In this document: positions 47,118 to 56,366 of the stretch, piece by piece
Position numbering within the stretch: the stretch's first letter is position 1
Layout: every line of letters begins with the position of its first letter
DNA from: Ditibartonella choladocola
Lineage (GTDB): Bacteria > Pseudomonadota > Alphaproteobacteria > Rhizobiales > Rhizobiaceae
Direction of reading: 5' to 3'
DNA: 64,000 bases
Assembly (NCBI RefSeq): GCF_002007565.1
Contig: NZ_CP015625.1
Span: 1,798,001 to 1,862,000 of the forward strand
Translations under genes and position numbers: made by a program
The notes under the pieces: model-generated
The model's input: only the letters and a program-made list of their open reading frames with translations
Database searches by the model: none
Told to the model about the DNA's origin: nothing

Positions 47118-48272
47118 TCAGAACGCTTGCCGATAAAGTTCGAGTGCATCGGCTTCTGTCACCTCGACGGGATTGTTGACAAGCAATCTTGTTTGCTTCA
47201 TGGCGTCGTTTGCCAGTAGTGCCAAACTGTTATCTGTCACGCCCACTTCTTTTAAATGGCGTGGCGCACCGGTTTCCCTCATCAATTTTTCCATGAATTC
47301 GACAAAAGCTTTGGAGCGTTCTATTTCAGTGCCTTTTGCATGAGTACCAACAACATCACCAAGCTCCGCATAAAGATGGGCAGCCGCTTTCATATTAAAC
47401 CGTAAAACCGGACCGAGCATGAGTGCATTGGTAAGGCCATGCGGCAAATGATAATGGCCACCTAACGGATAGGCCAAAGCATGAACTGCGCCGACCGGCG
47501 AATTTGCAAAAGCTTGGCCGGCCAGATTTGCTCCAAGCAGCATTGCCTGACGAGCTTCTTTATTATGTCCGTCATTGCAAGCAGTTACGATATTTGCCGA
47601 CAACAATCTTAGTGCTTCGCGGGCAAAAGCATCGGAAAGCGGGTTCTTTTTCAATTTTCCGGTATAGGCTTCAATAGCATGAACCATCGCGTCGATACCG
47701 GTGGCAGCGGTTTGCAATTTTGGCAGACCGACTGTCAATTCGCCATCCAGAAGAACTCTATCGGCATAAAGCTGATTGGCAACAACACCCATCTTGGTTG
47801 TTTCGCCGGTTGTCAAAATCGTAATATTGGTAGATTCCGAACCGGTACCGGACGTCGTCGGTATCTGAATAAGTGGCAAACGGCTACCCTTTACTTTGCC
47901 AATGCCATAAAGATCCTGCAATTTCTGATCCGAACGGATAAGCACAGCCGAGAGCTTGGCAACATCCATAGATGATCCGCCACCCAAACCGATAACAATG
48001 TTAATTCCTGCCGCTTTTGCTTTTTCTACGCATTCAAGCACAATATTTTCCGGCGGATCGGCAACCACTTTGTCAAACACAGCAACTTTGAAACCGGCCT
48101 TTTCCAATGATAACTTCGGTTTTTCAAGAAGGCCTGCTTTATGAAGACTGCCATCGGTGACAATAAGCACCTTCCGCTCTTCATAATATTGTTCAACAAA
48201 TTCTCCCAATTGCTGCGCACCGCCCCACTTGACGGTGATTGACGGCACGGCGTCAAAAGTGAACTCTTGCAT
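47118..48272 (-). CDS. Iron-containing (group III) alcohol dehydrogenase
   Basis: 384 aa, usual length. A very good GGAGGGAA ribosome-binding site precedes the ATG. The N-terminal dinucleotide-binding part has VIGLGGGSSMDVAKL and IPTTSGTGSESTN; the metal-binding part has DAMVHAIEAYTG, VHALAYPLGGHYHLPHGLTNA with the aspartate and histidines that hold the divalent iron. It oxidises an alcohol, or reduces an aldehyde, with NAD(P). It lies 121 bp downstream of an aldehyde dehydrogenase of the succinate-semialdehyde type on the same strand. The pair suggests oxidation of an omega-hydroxy acid such as 4-hydroxybutyrate to succinate. Substrate inferred, not shown. Confidence 0.92.
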   Translation of the reverse strand: MQEFTFDAVPSITVKWGGAQQLGEFVEQYYEERKVLIVTDGSLHKAGLLEKPKLSLEKAGFKVAVFDKVVADPPENIVLECVEKAKAAGINIVIGLGGGSSMDVAKLSAVLIRSDQKLQDLYGIGKVKGSRLPLIQIPTTSGTGSESTNITILTTGETTKMGVVANQLYADRVLLDGELTVGLPKLQTAATGIDAMVHAIEAYTGKLKKNPLSDAFAREALRLLSANIVTACNDGHNKEARQAMLLGANLAGQAFANSPVGAVHALAYPLGGHYHLPHGLTNALMLGPVLRFNMKAAAHLYAELGDVVGTHAKGTEIERSKAFVEFMEKLMRETGAPRHLKEVGVTDNSLALLANDAMKQTRLLVNNPVEVTEADALELYRQAF

Positions 48273-48326
48273 ATTCCCTCCTCTTCCATCTTCAAGATGG
48301 TGTTGAAACTTGTTTTTTCAGCTTTA

Positions 48327-48348
48327 GCCGCAAGTTTAAACTTGCGGC
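48327..48348. terminator. Perfect palindrome between the two dehydrogenase genes
   Basis: A 22-bp perfect palindrome (GCCGCAAGTTT and its complement) is centred on TTTAAA. A T-run follows only on the plus strand, so on the gene strand it is more likely an intercistronic hairpin or a binding site than an efficient terminator. Confidence 0.5.
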
Positions 48349-48393
48349 TTTTTCATCGGCTTTATCACTTCTCCTGCATATGGGCTGCGATCA

Positions 48394-49836
48394 TTAAAGA
48401 GCACTGCATATGTATTTGACTTCCAGATATTCTTCTATGCCGTATTTTGACCCTTCACGTCCGAGGCCCGACTGTTTGACACCACCAAAGGGAGCGACTT
48501 CGTTGGAAATCAAACCGGTATTATGCCCGACCATTCCATATTCGAGAGCTTCGCTTACCCTGACTGCACGGCTGAAATCGCGGGTATAAAAATAGGCGGC
48601 AAGACCAAAAATTGTGTCATTCGCCATATTGATGGCTTCATCTTCCGTTTTGAATTTGAACAAAGGTGCAACCGGTCCGAACGTTTCTTCATGGGCAAAG
48701 CGCATATCCTGCGTAACTCCGGTTACAATTGCAGGTTCTATAAAAAGGCCACCAAGTCTTTTACCACCACAAACAAGCTTACCGCCTTTCTTTACAGCGT
48801 CGGCAATGTGCGCCTCAACTTTGTCCAAGGCACTTTCTTCAATCATTGGCCCTATATCGGTATCGGATTTGCGTCCGTCTCCAATTTTCAAAGCTTTGAC
48901 TGCCTGTTCAAGTTTTTTGGTAAAGGCGTCATAAATGCCTTCCTGAACAAGAAGACGGTTGGCACAAACACAGGTTTGTCCGGCATTGCGATATTTCGAT
49001 GCAATTGCTCCTTTAACCGCTTCATCAAGATCCGCATCATCAAATACTATGAAAGGTGCATTACCGCCAAGTTCCAGCGAAATACGCTTGATCGTCGGTG
49101 CACATTCGGCCATGAGTGTCCGCCCGACTTCTGTCGAACCGGTAAAGGACAGTTTTCGTACCACATTGCTATCTGTCAACACTTTACCGATCGTCGAAGA
49201 TTTACCCGTGATAATTTGCAAAACTCCGGCAGGTATCCCTGCACGATTTGCAAGTTCACCCAATGCAAGCGCGGTGAGCGGCGTTAAACTTGCAGGCCGC
49301 ACAATCATCGTGCAACCCGCAGCAAGTGCGGGTGCAGCTTTGCGCGTAATCATGGCCGCAGGAAAATTCCACGGTGTAATTGCAGCGGTTACGCCGACAG
49401 GCTGTTTGATAACGGTAATACGTTGTTTCGCCTGGGGCGAGGGAATCGTATCGCCATAAGTGCGCTTGGCCTCTTCTGCGAACCATTCGACAAAGGAGGC
49501 AGCATAGATGATTTCGCCGCGCGCTTCTTTTAGCGGCTTACCCTGTTCGCTGGTCATAATCATTGCAAGATCATCTGCATTGGCAATCATAAGATCAAAC
49601 CATTTGCGCAAAATCTTCGATCGTTCGGAAGCTGTCTTCACACGCCATTGTTCAAGTGCAGCATTTGAAGCCTCGATAACTTTTTCAACTTCCGAAGCCG
49701 AAAGTGAAGGGACGCTTCCAACGGCTGTACCATCTGCGGGATTGGTAACGGCAATTGTTTCATTACTTTTTGCAGAAAGCCATTTGCCATCAATCAGGCA
49801 TTTGTCTTTCAAAAGACCATTATCCGATAATTTCAT
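48394..49836 (-). CDS. gabD: NAD(P)-dependent succinate-semialdehyde dehydrogenase-type aldehyde dehydrogenase
   Basis: 480 aa from the ATG at 49836, chosen for its strong GGAGGAA ribosome-binding site; the frame is open to 49887. Aldehyde dehydrogenase motifs are complete: FTGSTEVGR, ELGGNAPFIVFDDADLD with E255, and the catalytic C289 in NAGQTCVCANRLLVQ, a form typical of GabD (second Cys two residues on). The usual KPA motif reads VRPAS here, with Arg180 in place of the lysine that contacts the cofactor ribose. It would oxidise succinate semialdehyde to succinate; related semialdehydes are possible. First gene of a two-gene unit with the iron alcohol dehydrogenase. Confidence 0.88.
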   Translation of the reverse strand: MKLSDNGLLKDKCLIDGKWLSAKSNETIAVTNPADGTAVGSVPSLSASEVEKVIEASNAALEQWRVKTASERSKILRKWFDLMIANADDLAMIMTSEQGKPLKEARGEIIYAASFVEWFAEEAKRTYGDTIPSPQAKQRITVIKQPVGVTAAITPWNFPAAMITRKAAPALAAGCTMIVRPASLTPLTALALGELANRAGIPAGVLQIITGKSSTIGKVLTDSNVVRKLSFTGSTEVGRTLMAECAPTIKRISLELGGNAPFIVFDDADLDEAVKGAIASKYRNAGQTCVCANRLLVQEGIYDAFTKKLEQAVKALKIGDGRKSDTDIGPMIEESALDKVEAHIADAVKKGGKLVCGGKRLGGLFIEPAIVTGVTQDMRFAHEETFGPVAPLFKFKTEDEAINMANDTIFGLAAYFYTRDFSRAVRVSEALEYGMVGHNTGLISNEVAPFGGVKQSGLGREGSKYGIEEYLEVKYICSAL

Positions 49837-50527
49837 TCTTATTCCTCCTGAATCCGTCGGCTCGCGGCTCCCCTCGCATATTGTCAAGCTTTTGACGAAA
49901 AAGCCAAGCCGTTAAAAACTATGGCTGTTTAAAAACTATGGCCATTTTAAAGTTATGGTATGGGTATTTTTGATAAAGAGCAAGGACGGTGCTGTTCAAT
50001 AGATCGTTTGTATAACGATAATTTCACCGCATTCCACAGAATGATCGCCATCGCGTTATCATCTTGCGGCATCCGCAAATTCCCGATCTTGTTATCAAAA
50101 CTGTTAAAAGCGTCCGCGCCGAAAAATATGAACAATAGAACAGCTTTAAAACGCGGTTTTAACCGCTAAAGCGGGAAACTTTATTATTGCCGAATTGATT
50201 GTCGTTACCGGTTTTGACTGAGCCCCATATTTCTGCGCCATTTTTCTTTCCAGAACATTCTGAAAGAAAGCAAGTTTTGTTTTTCCGTTGGAATGCCCGC
50301 CTTCACGCTCTGTCGATAACGAAAATACGAAAATTTTCTCGCGACGGATATATTTTCTAAAAAATCCGGTTCCGATTGCCTATAGCAAATGCAGTGAACA
50401 TCGAAAATCCGGTGAAATTCAATGAAGCTATATCGAACATCAAAACAAACCGATTTCCGGTTATCATTTCCGCAAAATCACTCCGGATTTAAAATTTGTT
50501 TGATGGCAACTTCAAACATGAAAATCT
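49837..50527. other. Intergenic region upstream of the dehydrogenase pair
   Basis: About 690 bp holding the promoter region of the dehydrogenase genes. No gene is supported; frames at 49953-50169 overlap on both strands without start signals. No operator was recognised. Confidence 0.45.
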
Positions 50528-50569
50528 AAAAAAGCGCGAGTCTAATGAATTTAGACATCGCGCTTTTTT
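50528..50569. terminator. Bidirectional intrinsic terminator
   Basis: A long stem pairs AAAAAAGCGCGA-GTCTAA with TTAGAC-AT-CGCGCTTTTTT around a TGAA loop, with an A-run on one side and a T-run on the other. It lies downstream of the small minus-strand gene at 50653-50850. Confidence 0.8.
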
Positions 50570-50652
50570 ATAAACTGACCCCGAAATTTAAAAAAGAATT
50601 TGCGGCTTTAAATGAAATGCACCGCAACGGAAAAGGGGCAAACACTAAAGAC

Positions 50653-50850
50653 TCATTTTACAGGAATTTTCGGTTTCCAACCGCGCCCGTAACCGAAAGA
50701 CATGGCACAGGCAGCAACTTCAACTTGGCGGATGAGCATTTGACGCTCGTCCAAAAGCCTTGAAATCAGGGTTTTAACATCACCATTATAATCTGCAATC
50801 AGATGGTCAATTTCATCTTGTTGATAGTCTTTTTGTCTAACTTCACTCAC
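50653..50850 (-). CDS. Small conserved-looking protein of unknown function (GTG start)
   Basis: 65 aa starting with GTG at 50850, preceded by a clear AAGGAG ribosome-binding site about nine bases away, which decides the start. The protein is charged and helical (QDEIDHLIADYNGDVKTLIS, then LLDERQMLIRQVEVAA) and ends SFGYGRGWKPKI. This pattern, an NGD motif, a DER-x-L-x-RQ helix and a C-terminal GxGRGWKP, recalls short hypothetical proteins of rhizobia, but I cannot name a family. A terminator lies about 80 bp downstream. The overlapping opposite frame (50545-50763) is rejected. Confidence 0.7.
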   Translation of the reverse strand: MSEVRQKDYQQDEIDHLIADYNGDVKTLISRLLDERQMLIRQVEVAACAMSFGYGRGWKPKIPVK

Positions 50851-51539
50851 TTCTTCTCACTCCTTTTGCAGGAATGTGATGTTCCCATCAGGTAGCAGAG
50901 TCAAGGATTTCGACTTCAAATCTGAAGAGAGTCACCGGCTTTTATAATCGGAGTTTTAGAGGCCGGTTTTTCAAATATTTTTGCTTGGCACACTATCGGT
51001 CAACGCAGACAAATTCCGGTTCGTCTGAATTGAACCAATCTTACAAAAGTTCGGGAGAAAATGCCTGACAAACAAACATTCTTGCCGCTTTGAACAAATA
51101 CCACAAAGCGATATAGACGTAGAAATTCTGTTATAAACCAGCCATATCGACAAACAAACGCCCGGACAATGCTCCAAGAGGCAAAGGAGCGCTGTATTGC
51201 CGACTTCTTAATTATGCCGTTCGAGATGTTTTTTTTAAAACCACTCCCCGACGATACTTTATCCTATTCTTCGTTTCCCACTTACAAGCAGTCGCTAAAA
51301 CATGCGCCATAGCTCCCATGCATGTAGTGAAAATAATTCAAGTGATAAATGTTTTTTATAAAAACGGTTTTCTGCAAAAGCTCATGTCAAATACTGCAAA
51401 ACCGCGCGACCGGCTACAGTGGCGCAAGCAAAACGCTTGCCACTCGCAAATTATAAAAACAGGGTAAAATATGAATCTCTTTCTACCCGCCTTATAAATA
51501 AGACAATAAAAACAATATATTATAGGGATAAACGGAAGG
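50851..51539. other. Intergenic region between the small protein gene and the tRNA
   Basis: About 690 bp. The frame at 50971-51177 has no ribosome-binding site or family. No other RNA gene was recognised. Confidence 0.45.
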
Positions 51540-51616
51540 TGGTGGGCCCGGAGGGACTCGAACCCCCAACCAAGCGGTTATGAGCCGCCGGCTCTAACCA
51601 ATTGAGCTACAGGCCC
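51540..51616 (-). tRNA. tRNA with CAU anticodon (elongator Met, or Ile2 read as AUA after lysidine modification)
   Basis: 77 nt including an encoded 3' CCA (51540-51542). The acceptor stem GGGCCTG pairs with CGGGCCC, the D arm has GCTCAATTGGTTAGAGC, the anticodon loop is CTCATAA and the T arm contains GGTTCGAGTCC. It is not an initiator because base pair 1:72 is G:C. C4:G69 and C5:G68 in the acceptor stem are the pairs that the E. coli lysidine synthetase TilS uses to select tRNA-Ile(CAU), so Ile2 is possible. Automated tools usually label such genes Met. Confidence 0.93.
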
Positions 51617-51768
51617 CACGGAAGCCCCGCAATAACCTAAAATTTTCGTCAGCACAAGTGCCCCCATGTCAACTTATTCATCTTTTTGAAAATTTTAGCG
51701 CTTCGCGCTTTTATCTCGCCCCTGAAACTCTATCTAAAAGACAGAGACTTATTGAAAATGAGGAGTAA

Positions 51769-52503
51769 ATGACAGTGTCCCGTATTTTCCCCCGCAACGC
51801 CAAAATAATTGCTGCTTGTGCTGCCTTTTTGTGTGCCACTTCGCCGCTTGCTCTTCATGCGCAAAATGTGAATAAAACAGAACCTGTCGTTGTTGTTCAG
51901 GCAAGCGGAGACGAACAGGCAAAACCCGATATTGCAATTATCAACCTTGCTGTCGAGACCGAAGGGGAAACCGCCGATTCTGCATTGAGTGCCAATAATG
52001 GAACAATGAACAAGGTTCTTGATGCTTTCAAGAAAGATGGGATCGAAAATGCCGATCTGATGACTTCGGGGCTTTCTATTTACCGTGTCGAGGAACAAGA
52101 AAAAAACAAAAAGGCAAATACACCTCTTTACCGTGTTTCCAATAGTTTGAGCGTGCGTGTGCGCGATATAAACAAGGCCGGCAAGATTTTTGATGAAGCG
52201 ATGAAGTTGGGTGTCAATTCTGTAAACGGTATTACGTTTACCAATGCCGATACAAAGCCTTACCTGACAAATGCAAGGAAAAAAGCTGTCGCGGAAGCCA
52301 TAGCCAAGGCCAAAACTTTGGCTGAAAGTGCAAATGTGAAACTTGGAAACGTCATTACCATTGCTGAAGATAATTCAGGCAATATGATGATGCCCCGTCT
52401 TATGAATGCAAGTGCCACAGCATATCGGAATGAAACAAATTTTTCTTCCGGCGAACTTGATTACAAGGTCAATGTGACAATAACATTCGCTATCGAACAA
52501 TAA
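51769..52503 (+). CDS. SIMPL domain (DUF541) periplasmic protein, BP26/OMP28-like
   Basis: 244 aa with a signal peptide (about 1-31, ending ALHAQN). The mature part follows the SIMPL pattern and closely resembles Brucella BP26: VVVQASGDEQAKPDIAIINLAVE, SALSANNGTMNKVLDAFKKDGIENADLMTSGLSI, NSLSVRVRDINKAGKIFDEAMKLGVNSVNGI and ARKKAVAEAIAKAKTLAESANVKLGNV. BP26 is a well-known immunodominant periplasmic antigen that forms ring-like oligomers; its function is unclear. The region after the LGNV helix is Met-rich (NMMMPRLMN). It stands alone next to the tRNA gene. Confidence 0.92.
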   Translation: MTVSRIFPRNAKIIAACAAFLCATSPLALHAQNVNKTEPVVVVQASGDEQAKPDIAIINLAVETEGETADSALSANNGTMNKVLDAFKKDGIENADLMTSGLSIYRVEEQEKNKKANTPLYRVSNSLSVRVRDINKAGKIFDEAMKLGVNSVNGITFTNADTKPYLTNARKKAVAEAIAKAKTLAESANVKLGNVITIAEDNSGNMMMPRLMNASATAYRNETNFSSGELDYKVNVTITFAIEQ

Positions 52504-53009
52504 TGAGAACTGCTTCCGGTGCTGCTATTCGTTGGTTAGCTTCCGGCATAGCATTTATCGGGAAAACGGCCATAGGTTTAGTCTGTGGCTTGGTCTCGCC
52601 GGTCAATTTGGTAAGATGTTTGCAAGCGAGAGACTATGAAGCATGAGACTATGAGCACACCAATCTTACCGGACAGGAACACGCGTCACTTATGAAGCAC
52701 ACCATAAAGAGGAGTGGCATTCAAGCCCAAATAAACTTTCAAGGATTTTTCTTTCCTTAAAAATTCGCAGAAGTTCTCGGATAAAGGGGGGTATTCTCAT
52801 AAGGCTTCAATTGGGTCGATTTGGGAAAGCTTCGGTTTTTGACACGAAAATTCCGATAGGTTTGTCACGGCCTTAACAAATGCTCACTGTAACTTCCGAT
52901 TGTTGCCGTTATTATCCACAATCACGATTTTTACGTCATATCTCCCGCGTTTCTTCAAAAGACCTATCCCGACAAGCAAACGGAACAAGTGTCTCAAAAT
53001 CCTTGAACG
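52504..53009. other. Intergenic region between convergent genes
   Basis: About 500 bp with no gene. An inverted repeat GGTAAGAT/ATCTTACC (52610-52617 and 52663-52670) encloses two copies of GAGACTATGA; its role is unclear. Confidence 0.4.
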
Positions 53010-53462
53010 TCAGCCGTTAATCGGGCCGATGATGTAATCAAGATAATCTTCGTCCGAGATAAGATCGTCTTCATGAGCGAGAATTTTATCGCGGGCGGAA
53101 ATATGGGCCTGGTGCACACTTTCCCGATCATGCGAAACAAGGTGATGCCATGACGGCAGGTCTTTTCCTTCATCAACCAGCTTATAGGCGCAAGTTTCCG
53201 GTAACCAGCGCACCGAGCGCACCATTTCGATGTCAAGATAAAGGCAATCGGGAACAATCGACTTGCGATTTTGATAATCACTACATTGGCAGGTTTCCGC
53301 GTCAAGCAAACGGCAGCCAACAGCGGTTACAAAAATTTCGCCGCTATCTTCATCTTCCAGCTTTTGCAAACAGCACAGCCCGCAACCATCGCAGAGACTT
53401 TCCCATTCTTCAGGAGTCATTTGCTCCAACGATTTCGTTTTATAGAATGGAAGATTGTCCAT
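53010..53462 (-). CDS. YcgN/UPF0260 family cysteine cluster protein
   Basis: 150 aa from the ATG at 53462 (MDNLPFYKTKSLEQMTPEEW), which matches the family's usual start and length; the frame is open to 53561 and another ATG lies at 53477. Cysteines that could bind a metal cluster are arranged as CDGCGLCC, then GCRLLDAETCQC and VPDC, followed by LPETCAYKLVDEGKDLPSWHHLVSHD. The family is widespread, and a zinc- or iron-sulphur-binding role is presumed. It is on the same strand as the HlyU-like gene upstream of it. Confidence 0.9.
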   Translation of the reverse strand: MDNLPFYKTKSLEQMTPEEWESLCDGCGLCCLQKLEDEDSGEIFVTAVGCRLLDAETCQCSDYQNRKSIVPDCLYLDIEMVRSVRWLPETCAYKLVDEGKDLPSWHHLVSHDRESVHQAHISARDKILAHEDDLISDEDYLDYIIGPING

Positions 53463-53578
53463 GCTCAATTCTTTCATCCGGCTTTCGTTCAAAGCTTGTT
53501 GCCGTAATAAGCCGGAAACGGTGCGGGCTTTTCGGTTCACGACAAATGCATGCTGTTGCAAATACCGAAAACCGGCTA

Positions 53579-53869
53579 TTATTCAAAAATACGCTCGCCC
53601 TGCTCGTCAATAATCTGGCGGCCTTTGATATGAATCATGGCGATGGCATCATCGAGATTGGTAAAACGGTCCGCGCGGATGAAGCGGTAGCTCCTGGTCT
53701 CGCCATTGACGGTTTTTGAAATAACGCCACAACTCTGGAGCTGGCCTTCATTTTTGTAAGGCGTCGCGGAAATGATAAAGCCTTTATATTCTGTTTGGCC
53801 GCCGTCGATTTCTGCGTTTTCATTTGAAGCGCATGGAGATTTGCCAAAAAGCCTCTGCAAAAATGACAT
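53579..53869 (-). CDS. HlyU family protein
   Basis: 96 aa from the ATG at 53869 (MSFLQRLFG), preceded by AAGGACA. The family pattern is clear: SFLQRLFGK at the start, then YKGFIISATPYKNEGQLQSCGVISK, RSYRFIRADRFTNLDDAIAMIHIKGRQIIDEQGERIF. In vibrios HlyU is named for its effect on haemolysin expression, but alphaproteobacterial members are short proteins of unproved function without a helix-turn-helix. It lies between rpoD and the YcgN-like gene, all on the minus strand. Confidence 0.88.
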   Translation of the reverse strand: MSFLQRLFGKSPCASNENAEIDGGQTEYKGFIISATPYKNEGQLQSCGVISKTVNGETRSYRFIRADRFTNLDDAIAMIHIKGRQIIDEQGERIFE

Positions 53870-53892
53870 GGTTTGTCCTTGCTTGAAAAACG

Positions 53893-53926
53893 AAAAGGCA
53901 CGAAACCGCAAGATTTCGCGCCTTTT
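53893..53926 (-). terminator. Intrinsic terminator after rpoD
   Basis: A 13-bp stem (53893-53905 and 53914-53926, one G-U type mismatch) with an 8-nt loop and flanking A and T runs lies directly after the rpoD stop codon and ahead of the HlyU-like start. Confidence 0.85.
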
Positions 53927-53935
53927 GCATAAATC

Positions 53936-55960
53936 TTATGAATCGAGAAAACTTCTCAACTTGCGTGAACGGCTCGGATGTTTGAGCTTGCGCAATGCTT
54001 TTGCTTCGATCTGGCGGATACGTTCACGGGTAACCGAAAACTGTTGTCCGACCTCTTCTAAAGTATGATCTGTATTCATGCCAATACCGAAACGCATACG
54101 CAAAACGCGTTCCTCACGAGGGGTGAGAGAGGCAAGAACACGTGTGGTCGTATCGCGCAAATTCGCCTGAATGGCTGCATCAATTGGCAATAGCGCGTTC
54201 TTGTCTTCGATAAAATCGCCCAAATGGGAATCTTCTTCGTCACCAACGGGCGTTTCAAGAGAAATCGGCTCTTTGGCAATTTTCAGAACCTTGCGCACTT
54301 TTTCAAGTGGCATAGCGAGTTTTTCCGACAACTCTTCCGGTGTCGGTTCACGCCCGATTTCATGCAACATCTGGCGTGAAGTGCGCACGATTTTGTTGAT
54401 CGTCTCGATCATATGAACCGGAATACGGATTGTACGAGCCTGATCGGCAATCGAACGGGTAATGGCCTGACGGATCCACCATGTTGCATAAGTGGAAAAT
54501 TTGTAACCACGGCGATATTCAAATTTGTCGACAGCTTTCATCAAGCCGATATTGCCTTCCTGAATAAGATCAAGAAATTGCAAACCACGATTGGTATATT
54601 TCTTGGCAATCGAAATAACGAGACGCAAATTGGCTTCAACCATTTCCTTTTTGGCAATGGCAGCTTCGCGCTCGCCCTTCTGGACCTGATTGACAATACG
54701 GCGAAATTCGCCGATCGAAATTGCTGTTTCTTGCGCCAACATCTGAATTTCGCTGCGCAATTCCTGAATGGTTTTGGCTTCCCTTGTGGCAAATTCTTTC
54801 CAGCCATGACCGGGCAATGTGGAAATATAATTGACCCAATCGGCATCCATTTCACGCCCCTGATATTGTTTCAGGAATTCTTCGTGGCGCACACCGTAAG
54901 AATCGGCAAGGCGTTTCAACTTGCCTTCGCTTTTTACCAAACGTTTGTTGATGTCATAGAGCTGTTCAACCAGCGCTTCGATACGGTTCTGGTTAAGCGA
55001 CAATGATTTGACCGCTTTGACCAGATCATCCTTGAGCTGTTTGTATTTTTTCTTTTGCGCAGGAGACAGCGCGCCTTCGTCATGGTCGGCGAGACTGCTT
55101 TCAACATGCTGATCCTGCAATTTACGCAATTTTACATAAGTATCGGCGATGAAGTCCAAAGTTTCCATAACTTGAGGACGAAGTTCGTTTTCCATCGCTG
55201 CAAGCGACAGATTGTTTTCATCGTCATCCTCGTCATCTTCATCCGGCTCGATGGTTTCCCCGCCGACATCGGTTATATCATCGTCATCGTGAGCCACACG
55301 CTTGGGAGCTTCTTCCTTGGGCTTCAAATCCTCGATATGTTCGATAACCGGTGCCTGTCTTGCTTCAGGTCCTGCATAAGTGGTTTCAAGGTCGATAATC
55401 TCGCGTAAGAGAATGCGTTGTTCATTGAGTTCTTCACGCCAGATAATAAGCGCCTGAAAAGTAAGCGGGCTTTCGCACAAACCTGCGATCATCGTCTCGC
55501 GACCGGCCTCGATACGTTTGGCTATCGCTATTTCGCCTTCGCGAGAAAGAAGTTCGACAGCACCCATTTCACGCAAATACATGCGCACCGGATCATCTGT
55601 CCGGTCGTTCTGGTCACGTTTTGATGTTGTTGCAAGCGCCCGACCACCAGCTTCCACCAGTTCGCCGCCTTCGGATGTTTCTTCCTCTTCGGAACCGGAT
55701 TCGGCTTCGGCCTCTTCGTCGTCTTCCACAACATTGATACCCATGTCGGACAACATGGCCATTGTGTCTTCGATCTGCTCGGAAGTTACCTCTTCTGAAG
55801 GAAGAACAGCGTTCAATTCGTCCATTGTCACAAAACCGCGTTTTTTCGCAGCCTTGATCATTTTCTTTACGACATCATCGGACAGATCCAAAAGAGGACC
55901 ATCGCCGCTAACCTCGCGCTCGGTCTCTGCATTTTCTGTCTGTTTTACCTTTGTTGCCAT
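53936..55960 (-). CDS. rpoD: RNA polymerase primary sigma factor (sigma-70)
   Basis: 674 aa, the length expected of alphaproteobacterial RpoD with a large acidic non-conserved region. Region 1.1 is near the N-terminus ([22 protein letters not shown]), 1.2 at [21 protein letters not shown], region 2 at [23 protein letters not shown] and [22 protein letters not shown], region 3 around [11 protein letters not shown], and region 4 at [16 protein letters not shown] and [17 protein letters not shown], ending [11 protein letters not shown]. It directs RNA polymerase to housekeeping promoters. It follows dnaG on the same strand, as in related genomes, with a 406-bp gap. Confidence 0.98.
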   Translation of the reverse strand: MATKVKQTENAETEREVSGDGPLLDLSDDVVKKMIKAAKKRGFVTMDELNAVLPSEEVTSEQIEDTMAMLSDMGINVVEDDEEAEAESGSEEEETSEGGELVEAGGRALATTSKRDQNDRTDDPVRMYLREMGAVELLSREGEIAIAKRIEAGRETMIAGLCESPLTFQALIIWREELNEQRILLREIIDLETTYAGPEARQAPVIEHIEDLKPKEEAPKRVAHDDDDITDVGGETIEPDEDDEDDDENNLSLAAMENELRPQVMETLDFIADTYVKLRKLQDQHVESSLADHDEGALSPAQKKKYKQLKDDLVKAVKSLSLNQNRIEALVEQLYDINKRLVKSEGKLKRLADSYGVRHEEFLKQYQGREMDADWVNYISTLPGHGWKEFATREAKTIQELRSEIQMLAQETAISIGEFRRIVNQVQKGEREAAIAKKEMVEANLRLVISIAKKYTNRGLQFLDLIQEGNIGLMKAVDKFEYRRGYKFSTYATWWIRQAITRSIADQARTIRIPVHMIETINKIVRTSRQMLHEIGREPTPEELSEKLAMPLEKVRKVLKIAKEPISLETPVGDEEDSHLGDFIEDKNALLPIDAAIQANLRDTTTRVLASLTPREERVLRMRFGIGMNTDHTLEEVGQQFSVTRERIRQIEAKALRKLKHPSRSRKLRSFLDS

Positions 55961-56366
55961 TCCGTGTTAACTCCGCTCGGTCACATCGCACATTCAAGAA
56001 TTGTGTTTTGCAACTTTCTACTCATTCTTCACTTACAGCCGTTATCTCTGGCCAACTTGCCCGCAAATTCGGCGGCCTATCTTTCAATTGAAAAACTTTT
56101 AAAGCCGCCATTTTTTTAAAAAAGATTAATGTAGGAGATTTTCTTTTCAAGAGATTGCAAAAATCCTGCCTGATTTTTCTTCAACACCGATCTTCCAGAA
56201 ATGTTCCAAAATACCATAGCACTTGCACCCGTGCCATATCGTCATTAAAAGATAAGTTCCCCGCCTCATTAACCTCACTCTGATACTCTAAACAGATATT
56301 TTTCCAGCCTATTATAGCACAACTGGGCTTTCGTGGCTGATTCGCGGACAAAAAGCGAATCATTTA
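55961..56366. other. Spacer between dnaG and rpoD
   Basis: 406 bp that should hold rpoD promoters. No confident boxes were identified. No gene is supported. Confidence 0.4.

Noticed and set aside
50545-50763. 72-aa plus-strand frame
   Set aside because: Begins inside a terminator hairpin and overlaps a better supported minus-strand gene.
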